Below, piece by piece: positions 1-10,679 of a stretch of DNA of 64,000 bases. The DNA comes from Gigaspora margarita (Eukaryota; Glomeromycota; Glomeromycetes; Diversisporales; Gigasporaceae): contig WTPW01000941.1 in the NCBI GenBank assembly GCA_009809945.1, positions 30,712 through 94,711 of the forward strand, in the 5' to 3' direction. Every line of letters starts with the position of its first letter. The stretch's first letter is position 1. Under the pieces are notes generated by a model that did no database searches, was not told the DNA's origin, and worked only from the letters and a program-made list of their open reading frames with translations. Made by a program: the position numbers and the translations under genes.

Positions 1-1847
1 TTTACGTTTTCATAAATTTAATAAATAAAAAAAAAATCTACCTTCTGAGAACATATCTCTATCAAAGTTAATGACAACAATATTTCCATCTTCAACTGCA
101 ACTATTAAACGGTTCTAGGAGATAAAAAGATTAACTGTGTTAGGAATAAATTAAAATATTTTATAAATAGGTGAGAGATAAATAAGCATACCTTAAATGC
201 AAAAGATGAATGTACTGGTGCAGAAACATAATATTCTTTATAAGCAATGGATTTCACATCAGAATCATCATTTTTTTTCTTTGGTGCCATGCACATTAAA
301 GCAATAGTGCCTTTAAAACTATATGAATAAGATTGTCATCATTTAACATTAGAATATGTTGTTTACTTTATTAAAGTAAAAATAGTTACCCAACAAAAAG
401 AAATGCATTGTCAACTTTTTCTTCAATGAGTGGCCTTAAAAGCGGTAGTTCCGATTCATCGGCGGTTTCACGTTTTATTGAAAGTGTGTATATAGCTTGA
501 ATGGGTTCCTAAAAATTTGTTAAATTTCATTAGCAACTCGTTACTTTAAAGCTTTTAAAATCAAATCTATTAAAAATTAAAAACTCACATTTAACGAGGT
601 GATTGCACAAGGAGGTGGAGCATCAAGGATTAAAGGTTGAAACAAAACAAGTCCATTTGAATATCCTGTCAACAGTATTTCCCCCTTAAGCCTATAAAAA
701 TATGAATCAGGAGATACTTATTTCAATATAGAGTTTAATGTCAAATATAATAAGATTCTTTCTTTATCATCTATTACATTTGCGAGCTATTAAAAGCCAC
801 CATCATCAAATCATCAGAGATTTGCGTCACAAAATTGGAAGAATTTGTGTTCATTGAATTCTCATAAACTTTATGATTACTTGGGCTGAGTAATTATTTG
901 ATGTGTCAAGAAAATATCTAAACTTTATCATATATTAATGAGTATAAATGCCATGAAACTAGTATTTTTGTAAAGGATATTTATTAAATGACATGTGATC
1001 TTGGGGTCTGAAAGTTCGCTTTCAGTTTTTTGTGTATCATGGCGAAACAAGACTTGGTTTGAAGGAATTCGATTTACCAATGAAAGAAATCCGATTTCAC
1101 CATTTTCGGATAACATTAGCATGCCATTGCGGTTAGAAAAGTTGTAAGGTCGTAGTGAACAAATACGAGACTAATTTTAAATTAATAAAATATAATAAAA
1201 AAAAAAAAAAAATCATATAAGAATCCAATCATGAAGAATAAATTATATGAACCTGCTGCAAAATTTTATGAACGTCTGTAACAGTTATTAATGTCGGTGG
1301 AGAAAAAAGTGAATTGTATTCAGCAACCGTTGGCGTTGCAATATTACGCGCTGGACCAAATATCGAGGCTTGTGAAGCTTGTGGCAGTGATTTATTATTA
1401 TTTGCTTCACCAATTCTTCTGATCTGACGTAATGGAGATGGATCTTGGCTATCGGCATCATAATTTCTAAATTAAACCGGAAAAACAATTAACATGATAT
1501 AGATATAAAAACAAAGAAAATAAACTTACTAAACACATAATGATAAAAAAAAACCTTTTTTGTCGTTGAACCAGTGGTATACGCCAGATAGATCCATCAG
1601 CAGTTAAAACAAGAAAGGAAACAGCTAAACTATTGGTTGTTTCTGAAGACATGTACAGTCCATCTTGTGATATTTCAATCGGATCAGCTGGAAAACACCA
1701 AATTTCTCTAAGCGCCTCTTTAAAAAATACGTGAATTCGTTGTGGAAGTACTTTAACGGCCAACCAATCTTGTGTCGCAACACATTTGGCGATTGGCTTA
1801 CCGAACGGCCGTGGAAGTTGATATGATTGTAAGATACTAATATCCAT
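1..1847 (-). CDS. FAAP100-like beta-propeller protein, 5' part of a split gene (C-terminal part outside window)
   Basis: A minus-strand gene read as exons 1847-1555, 1466-1253, 1170-~930, 885-778, 691-589, 508-390, 318-192 and 114-42. All junction phases agree except the exon 3/4 join, for which I found no donor in the right phase. The protein starts MDISILQSYQLPRPFGKPIA and has beta-propeller strands such as SFLVLTADGSIWRIPL, GEILLTGYSNGLVLFQPL, DNAFLFVGFKGTIALM and NRLIVAVEDGNIVVINFD. From memory, the order of these blocks parallels human FAAP100, the Fanconi anaemia core-complex subunit that joins FANCB and FANCL: a short N-terminal propeller, a G-x-x-x-G-x-L strand, a conserved EP turn, an acidic linker, then a LVAFG-like strand. 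An upstream in-frame ATG at 1889 would add 14 residues. The first donor is GTTTTT, weaker than usual. Alternative: another propeller protein such as a nucleoporin. Coding status is firm; identity is moderate. Confidence 0.55.
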
Positions 1848-1889
1848 CTTAATGTAATGGCAACCAAAAGAAAGAGTAAATAAATTCAT

Positions 1890-2187
1890 GATGATAAACT
1901 CTTATCGTTATATATTGTGACAGAGACCGTCCCAATTTGGAAAACCGTTACACGAACAATTTTGAAGCATAAAGGCATAACTAAAAATGCTACCCGGGTT
2001 ACCGATTTTTTTGTGAAGGACGAATTTCTTCTTGGATAACGTAAAAATTATTGGCCTGACTATCATAGCATTAAGAAATTAAATTTCATAATTCAGGCCA
2101 CATCACATGATGTTTAAATATAACCTTCCTTATCGACCAGTCGATTTTCAAATAGGCGAAATTCTCTGTGTTCATTAAAAATTAAGC
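1890..2187. other. Intergenic, upstream of the FAAP100-like gene
   Basis: About 300 bases without a supportable ORF. This should hold the promoter of the minus-strand gene ending at 1847. A short inverted repeat around GGCCTGA (2053) and TCAGGCC (2094) is visible. Confidence 0.4.
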
Positions 2188-2194
2188 ATAGAAT

Positions 2195-2416
2195 GTGACA
2201 GATTAAAATGAAATCGGATTAAAATGAAATTTTTCTATTTTTTAAGCAAAATTTTAAAATTTTTTAGGACATTTTTGGGGGGTTTTTTTAGGTTTAGGGT
2301 TAGGGTTTAGAGTTAGGGTTATTAATAAACAAGTATATATGGGTTTTATAAGCTTTAAAGGTGAGCAAGAGAGGTCCCCAGTTTCATTTTAATCTGATTT
2401 CATTTTAATCTGCCAC
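2195..2416. mobile_element. MITE with GTGACAG/CTGCCAC ends and telomere-like centre
   Basis: A 222-bp element. Its terminal inverted repeats start GTGACAGATTAAAATGAAAT, with a second GATTAAAATGAAA subrepeat, and are mirrored at 2380-2416. It is flanked by a perfect 7-bp duplication ATAGAAT (2188-2194 and 2417-2423). The centre carries TTAGGGTTAGGG-like sequence near 2290-2320. A second family member lies at 59920-60129, and a half-element is at about 12330-12370. There is no coding capacity. Superfamily unknown; a 7-bp duplication is unusual. Confidence 0.75.
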
Positions 2417-2423
2417 ATAGAAT

Positions 2424-3435
2424 TACATATAAATAAGTTACTTCAAGATTCAGGGGCTAATTGCAGGGTTGCATAAGTTTTAACTTACGTAAATTAAAAT
2501 TTTAACTGACATAACTTTACGTAACTTACATATTTTATTATTACAAATTGTTTTGTCAAAAATTCAAAGTTTAGTTCTATGAAACAGCGCTAATAAAATT
2601 TTTTTTTGTATAATTTTGGCATATAAAATACTTTCTAACTCTAATTTAGAAACACTTCTTCTAAAAAAATTATCTAATTTTTTGTTATTTTTTTAACTTA
2701 CAGTATATAAACTAATTTTTTAATTATATCAATGCTTTTTGACATGCTTATTAAAAAAAATTATATCAGAGAACTATAAATAATTTAATCTTTATAATTT
2801 ATAAAAAAAGTTAATTATAAAGTTATAATTAATAAACTCAATATATGGGAGTAAGTCAATAGAAATCAAGCAAATTTTTTTAGTACCTTTTTTTAAAAGT
2901 TTAAATCAAGATAATTTAACAAAAACTTGATCAAATTGATAATTTTTTTTAAATTAATTCTAGAGGTTTATAAAATTAATTTAAAAAAATTTTTATCAAA
3001 TTGATTAAATTTTTGCTAAGTTATTTCTGTTCAAAGTTTCAAAAAAATTTTATTATAAAAAATTTGCTTAATTTCTATTGACTCACCTTTATATATTAAA
3101 ATAAAACAATAAGGATCTAATAGAACATACTTTTATAAAAAAATATTATATTTAAACTTAGTATTATAGTTTATTATAAATTTTACAAAAATTTTTTAAA
3201 TATTGTAGATATTACTGTCTTTTTCTTCCACAATTACCTTCTCTATAGTCACAACTTCTATATAACTATACAAAATTTAACTATAATTTTTTATATAAAA
3301 AAATACCTTTATATAATCACAAATAGCTTATAATCACTATCACATTTTTTAGAAGCTTTTTGAGAGTTTTTTATTAATAAAAGTACTCTTATATAATCAC
3401 TATATTATATATAAAAGTCCCAATTTTACTACTAT
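2424..3435. other. AT-rich intergenic tract
   Basis: Nothing gene-like. The tract is very AT-rich. An inverted pair (GAGTAAGTCAATAGAAATC-like near 2850 and its complement ATTTCTATTGACTCACC near 3075) marks a small decayed TIR element at about 2840-3095. Confidence 0.35.
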
Positions 3436-3439
3436 AGAT

Positions 3440-4125
3440 TCTAAAAGTAAGCTATATTTTTGAACAAAGTTATACAAAAAATCAGAAGTAGCTTATTTTT
3501 AGATTAAATTTAGTTTTTAGCAATTGCAGGTAGTTGCTACATAGTAAAGTCCAATTCTACTATGTAAATTAGTTATAATCACTTAAGTAAACTTGTTCAG
3601 AATATCTAAATGCATATATTTTGAAATTTTTTATCAAAATTAGAGAACCTTTTATTATTTGACTTTTAATTTTTACATTTATTGAATATATTTTTTAAAA
3701 AAATTCTAATTTTTTTATTGAATATAAAAAATTAAAAATCAAATAGTAAAAAGTTCTCCAATTTGAATAAAAAATTCAAATATATGTATTTTGATCTCCT
3801 AAATAAGTTTACTTAAATGATTATTATCGATTTACATAGTAAAACTTGAACTTTACTATGTAGTGACTATTATCAATTGTGGGGATAGCTTATTTTTAAA
3901 TAAGGGGCATGCTATTTATTACATAATTTTTACCATGGATACATGGTTAGAGGTGGTGATTATATCTATATATTATATTAAGCAATCTGAATTAGATAAA
4001 GTGATCATACTATATATGGATAAGGGGTGGCTACTAAGTAAAAAAAATTACATAATAAATAGTATATGACCCTAAATAAGTTATTGGGCTTTTTGATTAA
4101 ACAAAGGAAGTAGCTTATTTTTTGG
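3440..4125. repeat. Fold-back element of the GTAGCTTATTTT family, copy 1
   Basis: The core 3519-3880 is an inverted repeat with arms of about 170 bp (left CAATTGCAGGTAGTTGCTAC, right the complement near 3840-3880). The flanks carry GTAGCTTATTTTT motifs. The same arms and flanking motif recur at 50544-51072. There is no ORF of substance. Outer limits of this copy are approximate. Confidence 0.6.
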
Positions 4126-4149
4126 AATCCATTGTAAATAAATCAATTA

Positions 4150-4358
4150 ATACATTAAGAAAGCTGTTTGCATAACAAATTACGCATATTCTAAAATTTT
4201 TAAATAATTTGTTTTTTTTATTATATATTGTACAAAAAATAATTTACTTTTTTTGTCTAATGTAAAGTAAAGAAGTGAATTAATAAAAGTTTATCCAAAT
4301 TGTATAAAATTTTAGAATATGTGTAATTTGTTATTTCAAACAACTTTACTTAATGCAT
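4150..4358. mobile_element. Small TIR element (MITE)
   Basis: Inverted ends of about 50 bp: left ATACATTAAGAAAGCTGTTT, then AACAAATTACGCATATTCTA; right the complement, ending near CTTAATGCAT. It is non-coding. Confidence 0.6.
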
Positions 4359-4636
4359 AAAATCAATTTACTTATATAGCAACTATTTGTGATTATAATA
4401 TTTACTTCAATATAATCACACAATATAAATCACAGTATTAGATATGATTATATAGGGTAATTACTATATAATCACACCTATTTATAATCACCATTTTTGC
4501 TACAACAAATCACATGATTATATAGAGAAAAAAAAACAGTATATATTTTAGTTATCCAAAACCTTTTTTGATTTTGTTTATATTTAAAATATCCAAATCA
4601 TCAAAATTGTTTAAAATTTGTTTAAGCTTTAATAAC

Positions 4637-4777
4637 TACAGTCTAATCTTGATATAAATACTATGAAACTAAAGTAATAGTGATTATATAGAGATTAATT
4701 TTTTATGTTTTATAATAATTAGTAAACCAAAAAATATAATTTTTTATAATTTGTAACTATATCAAGATTAGACTGTA
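4637..4777. mobile_element. TACAGTC-ended MITE (pogo/Tc1-like)
   Basis: A 141-bp element with inverted ends TACAGTCTAATCTTGATATA and its complement, including the TA dinucleotides. A related end (TACAGTCTAACCTCAATATA) begins at 4809 without a matching partner. Other members of the CAGTC class lie at 31169, 51971 and 58649. Confidence 0.6.
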
Positions 4778-5289
4778 ATAAATTTGTTTAAGAAATATAT
4801 ACAGTAAATACAGTCTAACCTCAATATAGTCACTCTTAAATTATATTTTTTGGTTTGCTAATTATTATAAAACATCTCTATATAATCACTATCAACTTAG
4901 TCACATTAAAATTTGGGCACCAAAATGAAATGAAATAGTAAGTATTTGTGAACTTAATCTATTTTAAATACTTTGATTAATAATAAATGTTCTTTCAGTT
5001 CACAATCTAAAATGAAATTAAAAATGAACATAAATAACTTATTTTAAATATTTATATTAATAAATTATACTCACAATTCTGGAATGAAATTAATTATGAA
5101 TTTGAATAGCTTATTTCTGTTAATCATAATCATCGACTAATTAAATGAATAGACCGATTTAGAGTATATGATTTAAACAAAAAATTGAAAATATTTTTAT
5201 AATTCATAAAATTGATCATTATACTTACTCCCTAAAGAAATTCAAATATTGAAATATATTAACGAAAACTTTAAAAAATTAAAAATACT

Positions 5290-5640
5290 AGTTAATCCAA
5301 TTATCATATTTGTCTTTACTCCTTTCCACACCAATTCCATAATAGTAACAAGCAGCCTCAACAGATTTTAGATAATGCGTAAACGCTTTATGCTTATCTA
5401 TTCAACCCCAATTCCTAAATAATAACAATAACCAAACTTGATATATTCCGTTTGGATTATTTATCTGCAGATTTTTTAATAATGAATGAATGCCCTATTC
5501 TCATCCTTTTCACCATATTCGTAACAATAGCCAAGCCAGAATTATCGGCTGATTTTTGACAATCGATAAATTTCAATTGATTAATAAACACCTGATAGGT
5601 TATTGTCTTTTGTATCTGGCATTTTTTAAGCAGTATGAGA
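5290..5640 (-). pseudogene. Decayed Sel1-like repeat gene
   Basis: Reading the minus strand from about 5640 to 5290 gives broken but recognisable Sel1-like (TPR-type) repeats: LGYCYEYGEKDENRAFIHY, then YCYYLGIGVE and KHKAFTHYLKSVEAA, with frame changes and stops between them. Sel1 repeats have the pattern A-x-x-x-LG-x-x-Y-x-x-G-x-G-V-x-x-D-x-x-KA. Such genes are greatly expanded in Glomeromycotina and usually act as scaffolds or partners of kinases. No promoter or intact end is visible. Confidence 0.6.
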
Positions 5641-5649
5641 AGAATTAAT

Positions 5650-6660
5650 TTATTGTGATGTACATTTTGTCAAACACTTTTAAATACATATGATTTCTTT
5701 GGCTTTGTATCACCGGCATGAATAAGTAATCCGTACGTATGTACATGGTAGTTGATTAAATCAAAAAGGTTAATATATACTATCATATACAATAAAAAAA
5801 AAAACCTCTGAACTAAATATTAAGTCTGCGAAAAGTCATTTGCGCTTTAGTATAGTTTAAAGCGATTAAATTTTTATGGCCTGGCTAAATCGTTAAATTT
5901 TCATTGGCTTAGCCTTTTCGCCAAAACAAGTCACTCATGTCATAGTGAGGTGATTGAGCCATGAGATTTTCTTTACTATATAAAGAATCAATTAGTCAAT
6001 TCACTATATTGAGAGTGTATTTATATAAACTGTTCTTCACTATAAAAAGAGAGATTCACTATAAACAATAACGAGAATTCACTATAACGAGAGTTCACTA
6101 TAACGAGAGATTCCACTATAACGAGAGAGACTTTTGTATAATAACATTCAGAAATGTCCTTGCGGACATATATTAAGTAAAGATTAATGCCCAATCGAAT
6201 TTATCCGATATTTTATAAACTTCATGTTTCAATAATCATCTATTAGCTATTAAAAAAGATACCCTTTACTTATATATATACTGTATATATATATATAAGG
6301 TACATTGTCTATTTTTAAGTGTCTTTTTTTTTTTTATTAAATTATATTACCGGTACAGGTTTTTATTTAATATATATTAAACAAAATAAAAAAAAACACA
6401 TTATACCTACTACTGTATAAATAAATATAAAAATAATAGATAATATATTAATTAATAAAATATTATTATTATTATTATTATTATTTTGCAAAATATTAAA
6501 CATTTTTATATAAAATATTATAACAAGTATATAAATACTCAAAATCAATATGAAACATTTAATTAAACAAAAAAATTATAAAATTAAACATTTAAAAGCT
6601 ATTTATATAAAAATACATTTTTGTTATTATACTGATCTTATAAAATGTTACTTAAGTTGC
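5650..6660. other. Intergenic tract with short tandem repeats
   Basis: No gene is supportable. 6000-6130 has a degenerate tandem array of CACTATAACGAGAG(A)TTC-like units. 6464-6485 is an ATT microsatellite. 6260-6300 is an AT dinucleotide run. Confidence 0.4.
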
Positions 6661-6687
6661 AACAATTGAAATGTATATATATAAACA

Positions 6688-6790
6688 CTATATGAGTGAC
6701 GCCATGGGACAATGGTTTACCTTGATTATTTATTTAAATAATAAATGTAAACCAATGTTCTATTTTCTCTTGGCATTACTTATATATGAT
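6688..6790. repeat. Short hairpin MITE
   Basis: Inverted repeat: left ATATGAGTGACGCCATGGGA and CAATGGTTTAC, right the complement GTAAACCAATG and TTGGCATTACTTATAT. It is about 100 bp long and non-coding. Confidence 0.5.
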
Positions 6791-6926
6791 TTACTATTTC
6801 AGTTTATAAAATCAGATCAATAATTTTATCATATAATAAATATTTATTTTATAGACTGATCATAGTAAAACATTGAATAAAATTACAATAACTAAACTTA
6901 ATATGATAAATAATTTTTACTACGTA

Positions 6927-7027
6927 GCATACTTGTTAGTAGTATGCTTGTTAGTAGTTTATTTGTTAGTGGTATACTTTTTAGTAGTTTACTTGTTATT
7001 AGTTTACTTGTTAGTAGTTTACTACAA
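6927..7027. repeat. 15-bp minisatellite TTGTTAGTAGTTTAC
   Basis: About seven tandem copies of a 15-bp unit. The unit translates to a LLVVY repeat in one frame, but the surrounding frame has no start context or homology, so I treat it as a satellite. Confidence 0.65.
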
Positions 7028-7587
7028 TTTTTTATTTAATAAATTAAGCAACTACTTTTATAAAACATTAAATATAGTAAAATATAAAATCTATTATTAA
7101 AATATAAAATAGCTATAATAAATAAATGCTTTTTATATTTTTGTTTTATTACAAGCAATATAAAAATAAACATAGTATATAGTTATAAATTTATAATAGT
7201 AATTATTAGTTCTAACTTGAATAAAAATTGCAATTTGATAGTTTTTTTAATACTTCACTTCCTTTCTTACAATTTATCTTCTGAACAGATAAATCGAAAT
7301 CGCATTTTTGAATGTATATTTGTTTTTAATTGTCACAAATACACAAAGCCACAGCATTTTAGATTTGCAAAGCCAACAAACAGTTAAATGCAATAAATTT
7401 TCGTTTTTTTTAAAAAATTATTTCGTATTCCTTAAAAAAAAAAGAAAATTCTTAATTTAAAAAAAAAAAAAGTAAATGATCTGTTATTAATAAAAGTTTC
7501 ATAACCTTTAAATTAATATTGTAATAAGGCTAAAATATTCATATAAAAAGATTAAAGTATAATCATTTTCAATAACATTGTAAGGTG

Positions 7588-8844
7588 ATGCCATTTCCGG
7601 TAAAAAATCAAGAATATTTCAGATATACTATTGGAATAATATTGGGAATTCCATTATTATTTTTATTAATCATTTGTCCAATCTTGGGTTCGTTATTTTG
7701 AATTATAAGTATACATATATATTATATATTATATATATAATTACATATAACATATTTATTTAATATAACAATAATTGTAATGAAATTTTAGAATTTATAA
7801 ATATTCAATTTTCTCAATATATTCACGGACCAACTAAAGCCAAATGGGTAAAATTTATTGTCGAGGGTTTGTAAGTTATAATTATTTCATATTCATATAT
7901 GAGTGCTGGAAAGGAATTCATAATTTTCGGAAACTCCGATTTAGGGAAACAAATACTGTAATATTAAAATTAAATTCTTATCCAGTATGAGCTGATAATT
8001 TCTAACAATTGCAGATTTTCCCTTTGTAGCACTCATATCATATCCATGAAATCTATAATTACTAAATATATATATTTAATTAATATTTAATCTACATAAC
8101 ATATATATTATTAAATATATAGTTACTTTGCTTGCACAATTTGGATACCTTGTACGTAGTACGTACTGTACGTGATTTTCCAAATCCATTCACTTTAATA
8201 TGTTTCTAATTTTGTTTTTTTTTTATTATAAGGTCATGCTCTTGTAGCCTGTTTATATCATTGTTGTAAGCCAAAATTTTTAATAGATGTATTTAAAAAT
8301 AATGCGTGGTGAGTTATATATTTGATATTTATTTAAAATTTCGATCAAACTTTACACGAATTAATTATTTTTGTAATAAAAAGTTATGTCTTTGTATGGT
8401 GGATAGTTGCCGCTAGTAAGTTTTTAAAGTAACTTTTTTTTTTTTATAAATTTTAAATAATTTTTTCAATTTTTTCGCTTAATAATTTCATTTAAATATC
8501 ATTAAAAATCAGGTATTTATACCATATATATGGTAGTATTTGATCAGGAGGAAATCCACAATATTCCATTCAACTGTCCAACATCATACGACTATCAATC
8601 TCAATTTATACAAGCAGCATGTAAAATAAGATTTATAAATATGATTTGTATGTGGTTATATGTTTTATTTGGTATTCTATGGTATGCTGCTGGTATTTTT
8701 GATTATTTGCCTAGAAAAGAGGATATGAAATGGTGGAATAAGTGGTTTGGTGACGAAAAAGATCCAAAAGGAGAATTTATAATTAATCAATCAGATGTAA
8801 CAGAATGGGTACAATCAACGAGAAGAGAGACCTTTGTGAGATAA
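7588..8844 (+). CDS. Tetraspan MARVEL-like membrane protein, five exons
   Basis: Exons 7588-7687, 7792-7866, 8233-8308, 8384-8415 and 8513-8844 join in phase to a 204-residue protein starting MPFPVKNQEYFRYTIGIILG. It shows four hydrophobic segments: residues ~14-35 (IILGIPLLFLLIICPIL), ~60-75 (ALVACLYHCC), ~85-105 (YVFVWWIVAASIYTIYMVVF) and ~142-165 (MICMWLYVLFGILWYAAGIF). The C-terminal tail is charged (LPRKEDMKWWNKW). The layout and length resemble fungal MARVEL-domain proteins of the plasma membrane, but no diagnostic motif settles this. Donors at 7688 (GTTCGT) and 7867 (GTTTGT) are non-consensus, chosen because only they keep frame. It is followed after 0.7 kb by the F-box gene on the same strand. 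Confidence 0.7.
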
Positions 8845-8859
8845 AAATTACTAAATTAA

Positions 8860-9560
8860 AATTAAACATTTAAAGTATAAAACAATGAGTACAAATATCT
8901 CTTTACAAAAATTATTGATGCACTTTTAACCTATTTATAAAGATAACGTCCACTGCATTAAGATGTGTATAAAGTTAAAGTTGCTTGATGCCATAAGTTT
9001 TCTCAAATTAGCATTATATAATTGTTTTACATTATCTGTTATGCTTATTGAGCTTATCAATTATTGAACTTATTAAGCTTATTCATTATGCGACTAAATG
9101 TCGATACTAACGATTTTCAGATCTCAATAAATATTTTTTTATCGGGACTATCGCTATCCAATTGTAAAAAAAAAAAATTTTTTTTTTTAATATATAATTA
9201 TTTTGATATATTTTCGGAAAACATTGGCATGTGAAAATTCGAACTTTAATTTTTGTATAAACCTAGTTTCGGATAGTCTAGGTCTCACAGAACGAAACCT
9301 AATTGATTTTAAAAAGCAATTCAACACGCAATGTTTAATCTAAGTGTTTTTCTCTTTAAAATCTAAAGTAACGGTATGTTCTTATACTTAACAAGTAATT
9401 TATTCTCATTTGCGCAACTACAATACTGGTTTTTGTTTTCTTTGACGATCACGAAAATTCTTTTGGAAAAAATTTGTGGCTTCATGAGGCTTTAATCTAC
9501 GGCAAAATAATAATAATAATACATAAAACATAATAATAAGTCAATTGTTCTCATCGATTT
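8860..9560. other. Intergenic region between the membrane-protein and F-box genes
   Basis: No ORF is supportable. It must contain the 3' end of the preceding gene and the promoter of the F-box gene. There is a homopolymer AT run at 9163-9190. Confidence 0.4.
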
Positions 9561-9569
9561 TTTAGAGAA

Positions 9570-10338
9570 ATGACGCCAAAACTTCCTAATGAACTAATTC
9601 TCGAAATACTTGGTGTTCTATTTCGAGAAACTAGGTATGAAACCAAATTTTGTAATTAGATCTAATATATATTATATCTGTTATATATATTGTATAATTA
9701 ATAATGATTTATCTTTGAAATATATTTTTATTGGCAAAGTAGAAGTTTTAAACAATTAATTAAGTTACGAATGATAAATAAGCAATGGAATTCAATTATT
9801 CCAGTTGTTATTAATGATAAATTACAACGTAATCACGCAGATAAATATATTGTTGAAGTATTATTCTTTTAAATCTTTTATTTTTTTTTTATTTTTTTTA
9901 AAAAAAAAATTAAAAGATATTTTAAAAACATTCATTCATTCATTTTATTACTTTTTTTTTTTTGATTAGGTTTCATGGGGAAATCACAAGTGGTCCGAAT
10001 ACGTTCTTAAACAGTTACGCGTAAAACCAACCATATTACCAATCTATTTACCTTCACAAAACATTGTTTATTTCAATTTCGAACTTGCTCCGATATCTTT
10101 TAATGTTAAAGATATTAAAGAATTTAAATTTTATTTGTTTTGGAATTATCAACCTGTTGATAAACATTATCCTGTTAATATTCAAGAAGCTGGAATGAAA
10201 AAGTCTGAAATAAGAACCATTAATGATAATAATAATGAACTGTGTATTAAATGTGAAGATGATCAAATTAGTTTAGTTGATTGGAGAGTTAATGCTTGTT
10301 CTATCTTTGAAGTTTTCGAGCTTATTTCATTAGAATGA
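9570..10338 (+). CDS. F-box domain protein, three exons
   Basis: Exons 9570-9634, 9743-9857 and 9970-10338 join in phase to 182 residues. The N-terminus, MTPKLPNELILEILGVLFRE followed by FKQLIKLRMINKQWNSIIPV, is an F-box: the LPNELILEIL helix, then the L-R-x-x-NKQW-x-x-I stretch. F-box proteins dock substrates onto Skp1-Cullin-1 ubiquitin ligases through this segment. The rest (VSWGNHKWSEYVLKQLRVKP and on to FEVFELISLE) has no repeat I recognise as leucine-rich or WD, and the protein is short for the family. F-box genes are expanded in AM fungi. Both introns are GT-AG. Confidence 0.75.
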
Positions 10339-10679
10339 TTTTTTAACAGTCTGTATTATTTGTAATTCATTGAAAAATATATTAAATTGATTTATGATTT
10401 TAAAAAAAAAATTCAATTACACATATATATAATATATATTATTAATCTTAACATTAATATTAAATTAATATTGTAAAAAAAAATATATATATTAAATTAA
10501 TAATATTAATAATATTTGTATTTAATGTTAGCATTACTGCATTACAGCATTATACTGTACATACAGTTATACTGCAGTATAACATTGTAAGCATAAAATT
10601 TCTGGCGTCATATCCACGTGATAATCATCACAAAAAAAAAGATGAAAAAATATCAAGATTATCTGAATTGTCAAACACA

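Noticed and set aside
6873..7100. 75-codon LLVVY-repeat protein
   Set aside because: It is a 15-bp minisatellite in frame by chance, with AT-rich flanks and no supporting features.
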